Positions 26,204 through 35,934 of a DNA stretch of 45,174 bases are shown here, piece by piece. The stretch is from positions 1 to 45,174 of the forward strand of contig JADFLG010000006.1 in NCBI GenBank assembly GCA_022564545.1, given 5' to 3'. The stretch is from Chloroflexota bacterium (GTDB taxonomy: Bacteria > Chloroflexota > Dehalococcoidia > Lucifugimonadales > Lucifugimonadaceae). Each line of letters starts with the position of its first letter. The first letter of the stretch is position 1. The notes beneath the pieces are model-generated. The model ran no database searches. It worked only from the letters and a program-made list of their open reading frames with translations, and had not been told where the DNA came from. The translations under genes and the position numbers were made by a program.

Positions 26204-27265
26204 GTGTTTTGGAGTAATAAAACGAGCATCTACAGTCTGGTCGCCAGGCCGCTGATATTCAAACTACCGCCAGAGGGCGCACATAAGGCATCCGAAATAG
26301 CGTTGTCGCTACCGGGCGTCTGGAACGTGTTCCGACCGTTCAACGGTGCCCACAATAGCAAGCTTTCGACCGACCTGGCTGGAATTTCACTCCCCACACC
26401 TGTTGGGCTGGCTGCAGGGTTCGACAAGGACTTCAAGGTCGTTGGCTCAGTGCTAAACCTCGGCTTCGGCTTTGTCACAGGTGGCACGGTAACCCTTTCT
26501 TCCCGTCCGGGCAATCCGAAACCCAGAGTCGTCAGACTTCCCGATCAGAGTGCCTTGATGAACTCGCTGGGGTTTCCGGGCCAGGGCCTGGAGGCCGCCG
26601 TCAGGCGACTCGGCAAGTACCGGAAGCAGCGAGACCGGATACTGGTGAGCATTGCAGGGACGATCGAGGATGAGATCGTCGAGTGCCTGCATCGCACGCA
26701 ACCGCTCGCCGCCGGGATAGAACTGAACATAAGCAGCCCCAACACCACAGGACTCCGGATATTTCACGAACCAGCGAGGCTCCGCGGCCTGATCGAAGGA
26801 CTGGTTGCCGACAGGCTGGTCCCGCTGTTCGTGAAGCTGCCGCCCTGGCCCCGCGACACCGACAACCGCCGAGAAATGTTGAAACTTGCAGAGACCGCGG
26901 TCGACGCAGGGGTCGACGGACTCGTTGTCGCCAACACTCACCCGGTCGAAAGCCGTCTTTTGCAGGCCGGCAGAGGGGGCCTGAGTGGCGCTCCGCTGTT
27001 CGAGCATACCGAGTTGATGATCGCCGATGTACAGGCCCTGGTGCAGGGCCAGGCCGCGATCATCGCTTGCGGAGGGGTCTCGACCGCCGAGCACGTATGG
27101 CAACTCCTGGCTTCAGGGGCGTCAGCCGTTCAGCTCTACACGTCGTTCATATACGAAGGGCCCGGTCTTCCCTCGAGGATCAACAGGCGTCTGGTAAAGC
27201 TCATGGACATGGAAGGCATCGACACCGTGGCCGACATCACCGGGCCACCGCCCGACGTGAAGTGA
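26204..27265 (+). CDS. pyrD: Dihydroorotate dehydrogenase, probably class 2
   Basis: GLAAGFDKDFKVVGSVLNLGFGFVTGGTVT, ELNISSPNT, IIACGGVSTAEHVWQLLASGASAVQLYTSFIYEGP; GTG start. Confidence 0.87.
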   Translation: MFWSNKTSIYSLVARPLIFKLPPEGAHKASEIALSLPGVWNVFRPFNGAHNSKLSTDLAGISLPTPVGLAAGFDKDFKVVGSVLNLGFGFVTGGTVTLSSRPGNPKPRVVRLPDQSALMNSLGFPGQGLEAAVRRLGKYRKQRDRILVSIAGTIEDEIVECLHRTQPLAAGIELNISSPNTTGLRIFHEPARLRGLIEGLVADRLVPLFVKLPPWPRDTDNRREMLKLAETAVDAGVDGLVVANTHPVESRLLQAGRGGLSGAPLFEHTELMIADVQALVQGQAAIIACGGVSTAEHVWQLLASGASAVQLYTSFIYEGPGLPSRINRRLVKLMDMEGIDTVADITGPPPDVK

Positions 27266-27270
27266 CACCC

Positions 27271-27332
27271 GCGCTCTGATGTGCCCCGCGGAGCTCGCGC
27301 GGTCGCCCAAGTGCGGCCTCGGCACGCCCGGC
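27271..27332 (-). repeat. Dispersed GC-rich repeat, copy 2 (between convergent pyrD and ribokinase)
   Basis: Reverse complement GCCGGGCGTGCCGAGGCCGCACTTGGGCGACCGCGCGAGCTCCGCGGGGCACATCAGAGCGC matches 12048-12107. Confidence 0.88.
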
Positions 27333-27334
27333 AA

Positions 27335-28261
27335 CTAACGCCCGGCCATTAGCGCCTCGGCTTCAGACCTGCTCGGCATCGCCTCCTGTGCGCCGTCTCT
27401 ACTCACGCAGATCGCCCCCGCAGCCATTCCAAGTCTGGCCGCGTCCAGCAGGTCCATTCCAGATGCAAGGCCGGCTCCGAGTCCCCCGTTGAAAGCGTCG
27501 CCTGCCGCCACGGTCGCCACAACGTTGACATCGAACGGGTCAAGCAACTCTGACACGCCATCGGACTCGACCCACGCTCCCTGGTCGCCAAGGGTCACGA
27601 TCACCGTTTCTATCCCTGTATCGCGGATACTCCGGGCCGCCGATTTCGCCGTGCCAGCGTCGACGACGTCGATGCCCGCCAGGGACGACGCTTCGCCCTG
27701 GTTCGGGGTCAGGATGGTTACCGGGTCGTAAAACCCATCGGGAACCGCTCGCACGGGAGCCGGGTCCAGAATGACGAGGATTCCAGCTTTTGCAGCAGCA
27801 TCGATCGCGGCCCTGGTGGCCGACAGCGGAATCTCCTGCTGGCAGAGCAGAACTCCGGCATTTGTCAGCGCTCCGGCAACATCGTCAGATTGCTGTTCGT
27901 CGCATAACCCGTTGGCACCGTAAACCGGGTTCACATGATTCTCGCCATCGCCCAGGATGAAGATGACCGCGATACCCGAGGCGATACCACTGGTGCGGCG
28001 CAAAAACGAGGTGTCGATGCCTTCGTTGCGCATGAACTGCGCCATCTCCTCGCCGAACCCGTCATCGCCAATGCGCCCGACCATCTTTACCGAACCTGGG
28101 CTCTGGGCGAGACGTGCCGCAGCGACGGCCTGGTTGCCGCCTTTTCCTCCCGGAGTGGTGTAAAACCGGGTTCCTTCCGCCGTCTCGCCGGGTCCCGCCA
28201 GCCGGGGCGTTTCTACGATCAAGTCCATATTCAGTCCGCCGAGGACGATTACATCTTTCAA
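27335..28261 (-). CDS. Ribokinase/PfkB-family carbohydrate kinase
   Basis: GGLNMDLIVETPRLAGPGET, TTPGGKGGNQAVAAARL, VATVAAGDAFNGGLGAGLA; start taken as TTG 28261. Confidence 0.88.
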   Translation of the reverse strand: MKDVIVLGGLNMDLIVETPRLAGPGETAEGTRFYTTPGGKGGNQAVAAARLAQSPGSVKMVGRIGDDGFGEEMAQFMRNEGIDTSFLRRTSGIASGIAVIFILGDGENHVNPVYGANGLCDEQQSDDVAGALTNAGVLLCQQEIPLSATRAAIDAAAKAGILVILDPAPVRAVPDGFYDPVTILTPNQGEASSLAGIDVVDAGTAKSAARSIRDTGIETVIVTLGDQGAWVESDGVSELLDPFDVNVVATVAAGDAFNGGLGAGLASGMDLLDAARLGMAAGAICVSRDGAQEAMPSRSEAEALMAGR

Positions 28262-28328
28262 GGCATCCTGCCTGTGTACATAAAATAGATATATGACTGT
28301 TGCGAGCCTGTTTGTGAATGGCAACTGG

Positions 28329-29231
28329 TCAGGGCGGCCCAATCTTGCCAGAGTCGGCGAGCGCCTCCAGGAACTCGGCCAGCCCCGACCGGTCTGGCGG
28401 TGCGATAACCAGGTCGGCGGCGGCGATCGCACCGGGGTGACCGTTTTCTATCGCAACTCCAAGCCCGGCCCATTCGATCATCGACTGATCGCCCTTGCCA
28501 TCGCCAACGGCGACAACGCCCGGCTGACCGACACCGATCTCGGCCGCTAAATGCTGCAAGGCATTGTCTTTCCCCGCCCCGATGGCCTCGACTTCACAGA
28601 ACATCGGCAGGGAATGCGTGACAAGTGCTGAACCCCCCAGCTGCTCGTGCATGCTTTCGACGAGAGGTCCGACGACATCCGGATCCCCAACACCTACCAG
28701 CGCAGTCGGCCTCCTTGCAGCCATTGCCAGAAGCGAACCGGTGTCTCTGATTGCCACGCCCATTCTCTGACTGTATTCATTGGTCCATTCACTGCGCTGC
28801 TCGACCCACACGTCGTCGCCCACGAACATCATTACCTCTGGGACGGTGGATGTAAGTGCGGAGATGGCTTCGGCCGCGACCTGTTCGTCAAGACGTACAT
28901 GGCGAATTTCAGAACGGGTGGCCTGATCGAACGTCATTGCCCCCTGGAAACAGATGACCGGACCGGCGGCACCGGCCTGCCCGGCCACTCGCATTGCGGG
29001 GGCAAGCGTCCGGCCTGTGGCAATCGAAACGATAGCTCCGAGTGATTGAACCCGTGATATCGCTTCGACCAGGTCCGGGTTTACGATTCGGTCTTCGCCA
29101 ACCATCGTCCCGTCAATATCGAGGGCGATCAGGGAGTAAATTGAAACGTCGTCGCTGGCGTCGTTATCGTCATTAATGGGCAAACAGGACCTCACAGACC
29201 GGTTCCGATTGCTTTCGCGTGATGGCCCCAT
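28329..29231 (-). CDS. HAD-superfamily (Cof-type) hydrolase
   Basis: LIALDIDGTMVGEDRIVNP, VSIATGRTLAPAM, GVVAVGDGKGDQSMIEWAGLGVAIENG. Confidence 0.88.
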   Translation of the reverse strand: MGPSRESNRNRSVRSCLPINDDNDASDDVSIYSLIALDIDGTMVGEDRIVNPDLVEAISRVQSLGAIVSIATGRTLAPAMRVAGQAGAAGPVICFQGAMTFDQATRSEIRHVRLDEQVAAEAISALTSTVPEVMMFVGDDVWVEQRSEWTNEYSQRMGVAIRDTGSLLAMAARRPTALVGVGDPDVVGPLVESMHEQLGGSALVTHSLPMFCEVEAIGAGKDNALQHLAAEIGVGQPGVVAVGDGKGDQSMIEWAGLGVAIENGHPGAIAAADLVIAPPDRSGLAEFLEALADSGKIGPP

Positions 29232-29232
29232 T

Positions 29233-29799
29233 TCACGTCTGCTGCTTCAGACTGAACTCGTTGATAATCAGCTTGGCCAGCGCATGTGGTGGCAACGTGC
29301 CATCCAGTATGAGATCGGCCGTCGCCGACACCTGGTCGATGTGCCAAAGAAATAGATCTCGCGTCCATTCGAGATAGCCGCGCAGGTGAGATTCCGGGCG
29401 ATTTTTAAATCCTTCTCGCAGCAGCCGACGCGCCATCGCTATATCCAGTGGCGTATCCAGAAAGACCATAAGGTCGATGTACTGACCGGATGCCGCGTGT
29501 GCTCGTCCCAGCGGCGCATCAAACACTATGTATTGATTTGGACCGTCTTTGGGCTCGGATGCATCACAGTCTTTCAACACCCTGAGGTGTTCGACCAGTG
29601 CGGGAGCCTTCCAGGCGTTGTAGTCGCCACCGTCCGCCAGCCACTTTCGCATATCACCCGGGTGCTCGGTCGTATCGTCAAATTCGTCGAAATAGACAGC
29701 GCGTACGTTCCCGAGCGTTCTCGCGAGTTCCGTCACCAAGCGAGATTTACCACCGCCCGATACAGCGCCAATACCGATTATGATAATTTTCTTGGCCAT
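29233..29799 (-). CDS. Uridine-kinase-like P-loop kinase
   Basis: GAVSGGGKSRLVTELA Walker A, IVFDAPLGRAHAASGQYIDLMVFLDTPLDIAMARRLLRE. Confidence 0.75.
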   Translation of the reverse strand: MAKKIIIIGIGAVSGGGKSRLVTELARTLGNVRAVYFDEFDDTTEHPGDMRKWLADGGDYNAWKAPALVEHLRVLKDCDASEPKDGPNQYIVFDAPLGRAHAASGQYIDLMVFLDTPLDIAMARRLLREGFKNRPESHLRGYLEWTRDLFLWHIDQVSATADLILDGTLPPHALAKLIINEFSLKQQT

Positions 29800-30021
29800 T
29801 ACTTTCCGAACCGCCGGATTATTCCGAGAGCCCCGGCGCGACCGTCATATTCAGGCAATCATTTGTGCCAGGCCAGAAGTCTCGCGGATATAGACCAAGT
29901 GTGGGTATTTTATGGCGCTCACCACAGTCAAACAGGACCTCATAGACCGGACAGCTTGAAAAACATCATTAACCCACGGCTCGTGATACTTCTGATTTTC
30001 CTCGCCGTGTTTTTGTACGTC

Positions 30022-31341
30022 TTATCGCTCGCCTTCGGTGACGAGACCAGTGGCTGATTCGCCTGGTCTCACCGAACTGCGCAGGTAAGCCGGCCAGATC
30101 GCCAGTGGGAGAATCGTGAGGACGAGACCGGTGATGGCCATGGCGGTCACGGCGCTGCTGGCACTCCACCTCACTGCGAGCACGCCGACAATCAGTGCGC
30201 CGAACGGGCCGGTCCCGATCATTGCGGCGAGCACGCCGAGTACCCTTCCCCTGATCGCTGCCGGCGTCGACGTAATGATGATGATGCTCTGCATAGTGCC
30301 AAATCCCGCCATCGAGAACCCGCCGATCAACAAAGCTGGCAATGCCATCCAGTACGAAGGCGAAATCGAGAACATCAGTATCGCCACGAGGAAGGCAACC
30401 GAACCGAACGCGAAAATTCTCGTGTATCCGCCGGGACGCGCTTTCAACGCGATTATCAGAGAGGCCGTCGTCGCTCCCAATCCTTCGGTTGCCAGCAGCA
30501 GCCCGATCAGCAGTGGCCCCACTTTGAGCGTTTCTGCGCCGATAACCGGGATCATATGCTGGTACGGAAACCCGAATACATTCATCGTGATTGTGATGAC
30601 AAGCGTGACGACAATAATGCGGTCGGCCCGCACGTGACGCAGGCCCTCGGCGAGGTTGGCGAAATAGCCCGATCTCGGACCGGGTTTCGATACCGGAGCT
30701 ACATATGGCAGCGAGAAGGCCAGCAATGAGCCGATAGCAAACAAAATGGCCCCGGTGAAGTAGGCCGCCTGAACACCGAGCGTGGCAAGAAACGCGCCGG
30801 CGCCCAGCGGACCGATAACCCGGGAAAAGTTGCTGGTCGCCATGTCCATGCCGATGGCCGTTGCGATGCCCCCGGCGCCGACCGCGTCGCCGATCATCGC
30901 CCTGCGCACCGGAAAATCCGTCGACCACATCACGCCGGAAAGCGTCACTCCGACCATGATGTGCCACAGTTCGACAAGACCGGTTACGACCAGCAGTCCC
31001 ATCACGACATATACGGCCGATAGCACCGCCATCGTTGAACCCAGCAGGATTTTTCGGTTGGTCCGGTCGGCGATGAGGCCGATCGTTGGGCTGAGTAGCA
31101 GCATGGGGACCATCCGGAGGAATCCAACAATTGCCACCCAGAACGGCGAGCCAGTCAGTTCGAAAACGAAAATCCCGAGAGCGACCGTTTCCATCCAGCG
31201 CATTGTCGTGGACGTAACACCAATGCCCCAGAGCCGCCGGTACGATGGATTTGCGATTATCGCCCTGAACTGCTGGCCCGGTCGCCCGGCCTGCCCGTGC
31301 TGGCCTGGTTGCGTGTGACTGTGAATACCCGGGCTCGTCAA
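30022..31341 (-). CDS. MFS transporter
   Basis: PTIGLIADRTNRKILLGSTMA and 12-TM-like profile; ATGA overlap with upstream SNase-like gene. Confidence 0.85.
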   Translation of the reverse strand: MTSPGIHSHTQPGQHGQAGRPGQQFRAIIANPSYRRLWGIGVTSTTMRWMETVALGIFVFELTGSPFWVAIVGFLRMVPMLLLSPTIGLIADRTNRKILLGSTMAVLSAVYVVMGLLVVTGLVELWHIMVGVTLSGVMWSTDFPVRRAMIGDAVGAGGIATAIGMDMATSNFSRVIGPLGAGAFLATLGVQAAYFTGAILFAIGSLLAFSLPYVAPVSKPGPRSGYFANLAEGLRHVRADRIIVVTLVITITMNVFGFPYQHMIPVIGAETLKVGPLLIGLLLATEGLGATTASLIIALKARPGGYTRIFAFGSVAFLVAILMFSISPSYWMALPALLIGGFSMAGFGTMQSIIIITSTPAAIRGRVLGVLAAMIGTGPFGALIVGVLAVRWSASSAVTAMAITGLVLTILPLAIWPAYLRSSVRPGESATGLVTEGER

Positions 31342-32129
31342 CTCGTGGGCGGCCCTGCGTAAAACCCCGCGTAAAACTCGGAGCGGAGGGATGCCTCGGT
31401 ATTATTTGATCTGATGTCAGGTCCGGGCGCGCCGTACGCGGGGTCCCAGACACCGACCCTGGCTTCTCGCGCCTGCCGCTCCATGTCGGCAAGGAACCTG
31501 TCGTACCTGACGTTCGGCTGTTCAGTTTCGAATTTACCCAGTCCGTTCAAGACCAGTGCAGCGTTGATCATCACGTTGTCGAAATAAACGTATCGGAGCA
31601 AACGCCCCTGCTCATCGGCGTCGCGCTCATCGGATTCCAGCAGCACCTCCTCGCCCTCGATCCAATTCTGGCTCACCTGCCGGGCGAAGTTGTACAGCGA
31701 ATCTCCGAAAAGCGGACTCTGGATGCCAATGAGTCGAACGGTCTGCTCCCCCTCACCCGACCTGACGACGATAGTCCGGGCATCGATAACCCTTAGCACG
31801 GAAGCTGTGACTCGCTCGGGCTGGCTCCGCTGGGCGGGCTCGACGCTTCGGGACCGGCCAAAGATCGGGCCAACGGTCCCGAGTGCAAGCGAGGCCAGGA
31901 TGAGCAGCGAAACACCGATGACTACGTACTTCCAGATTGCGCCACCGGGTCCGGGTCGTCGTTGTACTCCGCCAGTTTCACGTTCCTCCCACGATCTGTC
32001 CATGTCCGCCTGCGAGGGCCCATAGACTTTGTTGACGAGGTCGTCTTCCCGGTCGTCGGGGCCGTCCGGTCTCGCGGGGTATTCGGGATCGTTTCGGTCA
32101 TCACTTCCCGGTGGGGATTTATAAGTCAT
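31338..32129 (-). CDS. Membrane-anchored staphylococcal nuclease-like domain protein
   Basis: One TM segment, then SNase-like RVIDARTIVVRSGEGEQTVRLIGIQSP...GRLLRYVYFDNVMINAALVLNGLGKF...AREARVGVW. Confidence 0.8.
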   Translation of the reverse strand: MTYKSPPGSDDRNDPEYPARPDGPDDREDDLVNKVYGPSQADMDRSWEERETGGVQRRPGPGGAIWKYVVIGVSLLILASLALGTVGPIFGRSRSVEPAQRSQPERVTASVLRVIDARTIVVRSGEGEQTVRLIGIQSPLFGDSLYNFARQVSQNWIEGEEVLLESDERDADEQGRLLRYVYFDNVMINAALVLNGLGKFETEQPNVRYDRFLADMERQAREARVGVWDPAYGAPGPDIRSNNTEASLRSEFYAGFYAGPPTS

Positions 32130-32965
32130 CTGTCTGAACGACCGGGGTTGTTCGTCGACGAACTTACCGAACCGTGGAAGCCCAGCTGCTCCGGCGCAGG
32201 TGCGGCGTCGGGAGCTGAGTGGGGTGCCCGGGCCGGGATTGAAGCCAAATCTGGGGCCGGGGCCGGGACGATGAGTCCTGCATCATCGTTTTTATACGAG
32301 TTAACCCGGGTCGAGACAGGATGAGCCTGCAGCGATTCACCCGGGGATGGCGTCAGGACAGGCTGCAGGGATTCTGCCTCGGTGGTCGCTGGGTCAAGCC
32401 ACAGCGCGACCGTTTCCTCGTCGAGTATTGCAGGCATCCGGTCGTGAATTTCCGACATAAATTGGTTCGGGGCAGTGGTGACGATGGCACAGGAATCAAC
32501 CGTTTCGCCGTGTTCGTTTATCCACGAATCGTAAACGGCGGCGAACAGGAATCCCCGGTCGTCTTTCGGCGTGATGTACATTGGCTGCTTCGTACCGCCG
32601 GCCTTTTTCCACTCAAAGAACCCCGTGGCGGGAACGACCCCGCGGCTCCGCTTGAACGGCCCTCGCCACATCCCGGATGAGGCAAGGCGGTCGTCACGTG
32701 CGTTGAACGTATTTCTGGGCAATTTTCCGGCCCCGGTCCCGGTTTTCGCCCAGGACGGGATCAGTCCCCAGCGCATGGGCTTGGCAACTGGCCTGCCATC
32801 TTCGTTGACGATGATGACGACATCTTGCGTGGGCCGAATATTGTAGCGCGACCCGAGGTCGGGGCGGCGGGCGATCAGCTCGCCGATTCCGGCCGCCTCA
32901 ACCCCGCCACCCATAAGCCGGTGACGATATCCTCCGATGTAAACGTACACAAACGCTCCGCACAT
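32126..32965 (-). CDS. SOS response-associated peptidase (SRAP/HMCES/YedK family)
   Basis: Cys2 (MCG), RYNIRPTQ, MRWGLIPSWAK, GVVPATGFFEWKK, IHDRMPAIL. Confidence 0.92.
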   Translation of the reverse strand: MCGAFVYVYIGGYRHRLMGGGVEAAGIGELIARRPDLGSRYNIRPTQDVVIIVNEDGRPVAKPMRWGLIPSWAKTGTGAGKLPRNTFNARDDRLASSGMWRGPFKRSRGVVPATGFFEWKKAGGTKQPMYITPKDDRGFLFAAVYDSWINEHGETVDSCAIVTTAPNQFMSEIHDRMPAILDEETVALWLDPATTEAESLQPVLTPSPGESLQAHPVSTRVNSYKNDDAGLIVPAPAPDLASIPARAPHSAPDAAPAPEQLGFHGSVSSSTNNPGRSDR

Positions 32966-33027
32966 GTGACAAGTCTACGATGTGCGGCAGAGAGTCAGTT
33001 CATATTGAGCTCGCGGTCGCTATGACA

Positions 33028-33975
33028 TCACTGGCTGAACTGTTCGTCCCTCCATGAATAATGCGGCTCCCAGCCAATCACGTCTTTGGCGTGTTGCACC
33101 GAGATAGGAGCGTCGAACCCCTCGAACTCCTGGTTTAGCGGCACGTCCGGATAAACGGTCTTGATGGCCTCCATGGTCGGGATGTTCAGCATCGTGTCTT
33201 TTGCGTTCAGGAAAAACCGGTGATGCCCGTTCCAGTTTTCGTTCGTGATCGACTCGACGCAGGCACGGGCGGCGTCGCGAATATGCAGGTAGGTCCAGAA
33301 CCCCTGGCAGCGAATCCACGGATCTGTGATTGGATTCGCCTGGAGATGACGGAAGTATCCGTCGTCCCACATGCCATTGAAGCGCATGCTCGCTATCGCC
33401 ATCCAGGGCGACCGGCGTGAGAACGCCTCGCCAATCTCCTCGCCGAGCCACTTGGCGATCGAGTAAGGGTCCTCAGACCGGGTGTATACGTTCTGGTCGA
33501 GGGGGAAATACTCCGGCGGCTTCACTTCCCGCGGCCCCCAGCGAGCGGCGGTACCCATTGCGCCGACCGCGTTGTAGGACGACCCGAGCGCCACGCGTCC
33601 CACCTTGAGCTGCTCCGCGGCCCGGCAGACGTTCCACATCGACATCGTGTTCGTGCGCACCACGTCCTCTTCGACATAGTTGGCCGCACTGGGCCGGGAG
33701 GCAAGCGAGATCACCGCGTCGCAGCCGTCCATCGCGGAAATCACCTGGCCGTAGTCCGATATCTCGACCTCGAAGAACGTGGGGCTCTGCGGCCAGTCCT
33801 CACGCATCTTCACGGCGGCCTCAGCGCTTGCGAGTCGACCTGTTGTCCCGCTGTGACTCAGGTTGCTTGTCATGCGGAACTTGTCGGCGTTAATCACTTC
33901 ATGACCGAGTTTGTACAGCTCGTCGATCACGTAGTGACCCACGATTCCCGATCCACCGGTTACCAGTACTTTCAT
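33028..33975 (-). CDS. NAD-dependent epimerase/dehydratase
   Basis: MKVLVTGGSGIVGHYVIDEL; YSIAKWLGEE (YxxxK). Confidence 0.87.
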   Translation of the reverse strand: MKVLVTGGSGIVGHYVIDELYKLGHEVINADKFRMTSNLSHSGTTGRLASAEAAVKMREDWPQSPTFFEVEISDYGQVISAMDGCDAVISLASRPSAANYVEEDVVRTNTMSMWNVCRAAEQLKVGRVALGSSYNAVGAMGTAARWGPREVKPPEYFPLDQNVYTRSEDPYSIAKWLGEEIGEAFSRRSPWMAIASMRFNGMWDDGYFRHLQANPITDPWIRCQGFWTYLHIRDAARACVESITNENWNGHHRFFLNAKDTMLNIPTMEAIKTVYPDVPLNQEFEGFDAPISVQHAKDVIGWEPHYSWRDEQFSQ

Positions 33976-34007
33976 CTCTGCGTCACGTCTGTCCCTCAAA
34001 ATTCACA

Positions 34008-34886
34008 CTACTTGGTCCCGATTGCGAGGGGAGCTGTATTCGGCACCCTGAGCTTTCCGTTTTCATCTACGAATGCCTCAGCTTTGATGGCAACCGTACT
34101 CCAGAAAAGTTCGACCTGATCCGACGGTCTGCCGGCAAGCATCGCACGCACAGGCGGCGCCAAATCTCTCAGAAAATCGCTGTACTCCTTAGGTGATTCC
34201 AGGTCGAATTGGATTTGGAGTGTGTCTTCCACAACATTCTTGAACCCAGCCGCTTTGAACGCGGACTGAAGCATGCCGTCAACGCCCAGCGAAAACACGT
34301 TTGGTGCATCAGCCGGAGGTGGCGGCGGCCCCGGATCCAGCACCTGTTGAGCCACCGCCATTGGAAGGCTCATGAACGGAACCTGATCTGGAGTACCCCA
34401 TACGGCTGCCGCGAACTTTGCCCCGGGTTTCAAACTCCGCCGTATTGCCTGTAGCCCGGCCTGAAGGTCGGGTAAGAACATCAGTCCCCACCGGCACACT
34501 GCGCCGTCGAATTCATCTTCAGGCAGGTCCATGACCTCGGTATCCACTTCAACAAGTTCGATGTTGCTCAAGCCCTCTTTCTTGATGCGTTCACCGGCCA
34601 CGGCAAGCATGCCAGCGGACTGGTCGGTGGCGACAATGCTGCCCTCTGGACCAACTAATCCGGCGAGAGTAACCGCTGGTTCACCGATGCCTGTTGATAC
34701 ATCGAGAATCCGCTGGCCTGGCCTGGCATCGATGGCGTCGGCAAGCGCGGTGCTGGCAGCCCGCGCACCCTTCTCAATGGTTGGCCACCACTTTCTCCAG
34801 GCGTCGGCAACTGAGTCCCACTGCTCTTTCTGCCCGGCCTTGAAAGCTGAACCGTCAAACTTCTGTGCAGACATTTTTACCTCCAT
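34008..34886 (-). CDS. Class I SAM-dependent methyltransferase
   Basis: GQRILDVSTGIGEPAVTLAGLVGPEGSIVATDQSAGML. Confidence 0.88.
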   Translation of the reverse strand: MEVKMSAQKFDGSAFKAGQKEQWDSVADAWRKWWPTIEKGARAASTALADAIDARPGQRILDVSTGIGEPAVTLAGLVGPEGSIVATDQSAGMLAVAGERIKKEGLSNIELVEVDTEVMDLPEDEFDGAVCRWGLMFLPDLQAGLQAIRRSLKPGAKFAAAVWGTPDQVPFMSLPMAVAQQVLDPGPPPPPADAPNVFSLGVDGMLQSAFKAAGFKNVVEDTLQIQFDLESPKEYSDFLRDLAPPVRAMLAGRPSDQVELFWSTVAIKAEAFVDENGKLRVPNTAPLAIGTK

Positions 34887-35014
34887 GCTGCGCTCCCAGG
34901 TGAGGGGGCTTAGTGCCGGGCATCATACCCCAGCGTGACTGCACAACCTGCTTCCAGCCAACTGCGCGGCGGCCTCTGAGTTGGCGGTGCGACTCAGGGC
35001 GACGGTGTATCCGC

Positions 35015-35905
35015 CTAAACCGGCATCGTCCGGCCGGTCTTCTTCCGGCCGTAATCCGCCCATTCTCTATCCCGCGCACCCATCATTTTCACACCGAGGA
35101 CATCTATCGAATAGTCGACCCGCTGCTCCATCGTCATGTCATCGTCGGCCCAGCTTGAGTAGAAGCCAACGCCGTTCTTGTCGAGCGCTGCTTTCACCCG
35201 GTCCCGGGCGTCGTTCATGAACTGCGGATACGGGGGGTCGTGCGCGTCAGGTTCGCCAAAGGACATGCCCATGTCGCCCGGTCCCCACTCGGCAAAAGCA
35301 ATGCCCGGCACCGCCGCGATATCGTCGACATTCACAAGGCAGTGCCGGTCCTCGATCTTCAGTCCAAGCAATATTTCACCATCGGGGTTGAGAGGCCAGG
35401 GGTCAGCAACCTTTGCGTACTCGCCGGTCGACAGGCCCCAGATTTCATGTGCGGGCCTCTGACCGCCGGCACCTCGAAGCCCCTCACCGATTACATCCCG
35501 GCTGAGCGACTGGAACGGGTATCGAGTGATCTGCACAAACGCCTTCACCGATTCTGCCGTTCGGGCATGCGTGTGGAGAATGCCGTGGATACCGGTGGCA
35601 AGCACATGACGGGCTTGCCATGCGTTGTAACGCACCTCTTCGGGCGTGATCGCGTTTGATGGGAGCGTGCACAGAACTGTCGGGGTCAGGTGACCGCTGG
35701 GGGTCGGTCCTCCGTCCCTCAGCCCTCGCATGTAGTTGGTCAGGCCAATAGTGTCGAACGGATGATGCTCGAAATCCATCATCAACATGTCGGCCCAGGT
35801 CTGCGAATCCTTGAGTCCGGCTTCGTAGGTCAGTTCAGAGGGATGGGATGCATAATAGGGCTGGCCCTGTTCGAGCAGTTCAATGCACTTGTTGATTCTT
35901 GCCAT
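35015..35905 (-). CDS. HpcH/HpaI aldolase/citrate lyase family protein
   Basis: LKIEDRHCLVNVDDIAAVPGIAFAEWGPGDMGMSFG. Confidence 0.83.
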   Translation of the reverse strand: MARINKCIELLEQGQPYYASHPSELTYEAGLKDSQTWADMLMMDFEHHPFDTIGLTNYMRGLRDGGPTPSGHLTPTVLCTLPSNAITPEEVRYNAWQARHVLATGIHGILHTHARTAESVKAFVQITRYPFQSLSRDVIGEGLRGAGGQRPAHEIWGLSTGEYAKVADPWPLNPDGEILLGLKIEDRHCLVNVDDIAAVPGIAFAEWGPGDMGMSFGEPDAHDPPYPQFMNDARDRVKAALDKNGVGFYSSWADDDMTMEQRVDYSIDVLGVKMMGARDREWADYGRKKTGRTMPV

Positions 35906-35934
35906 TTGTCACTCCTGCTGTTGTCGCTCGCAAG

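Noticed and set aside
12048-27332. Large inverted segment implied by the inverted dispersed repeats
   Set aside because: Repeats could mediate inversion, but nothing in gene order here shows one occurred.
29969-31492. 507-aa minus-strand ORF
   Set aside because: Same strand but different frame from the MFS gene (30022-31341), which has clear membrane-protein features; Arg/His-rich artefact.
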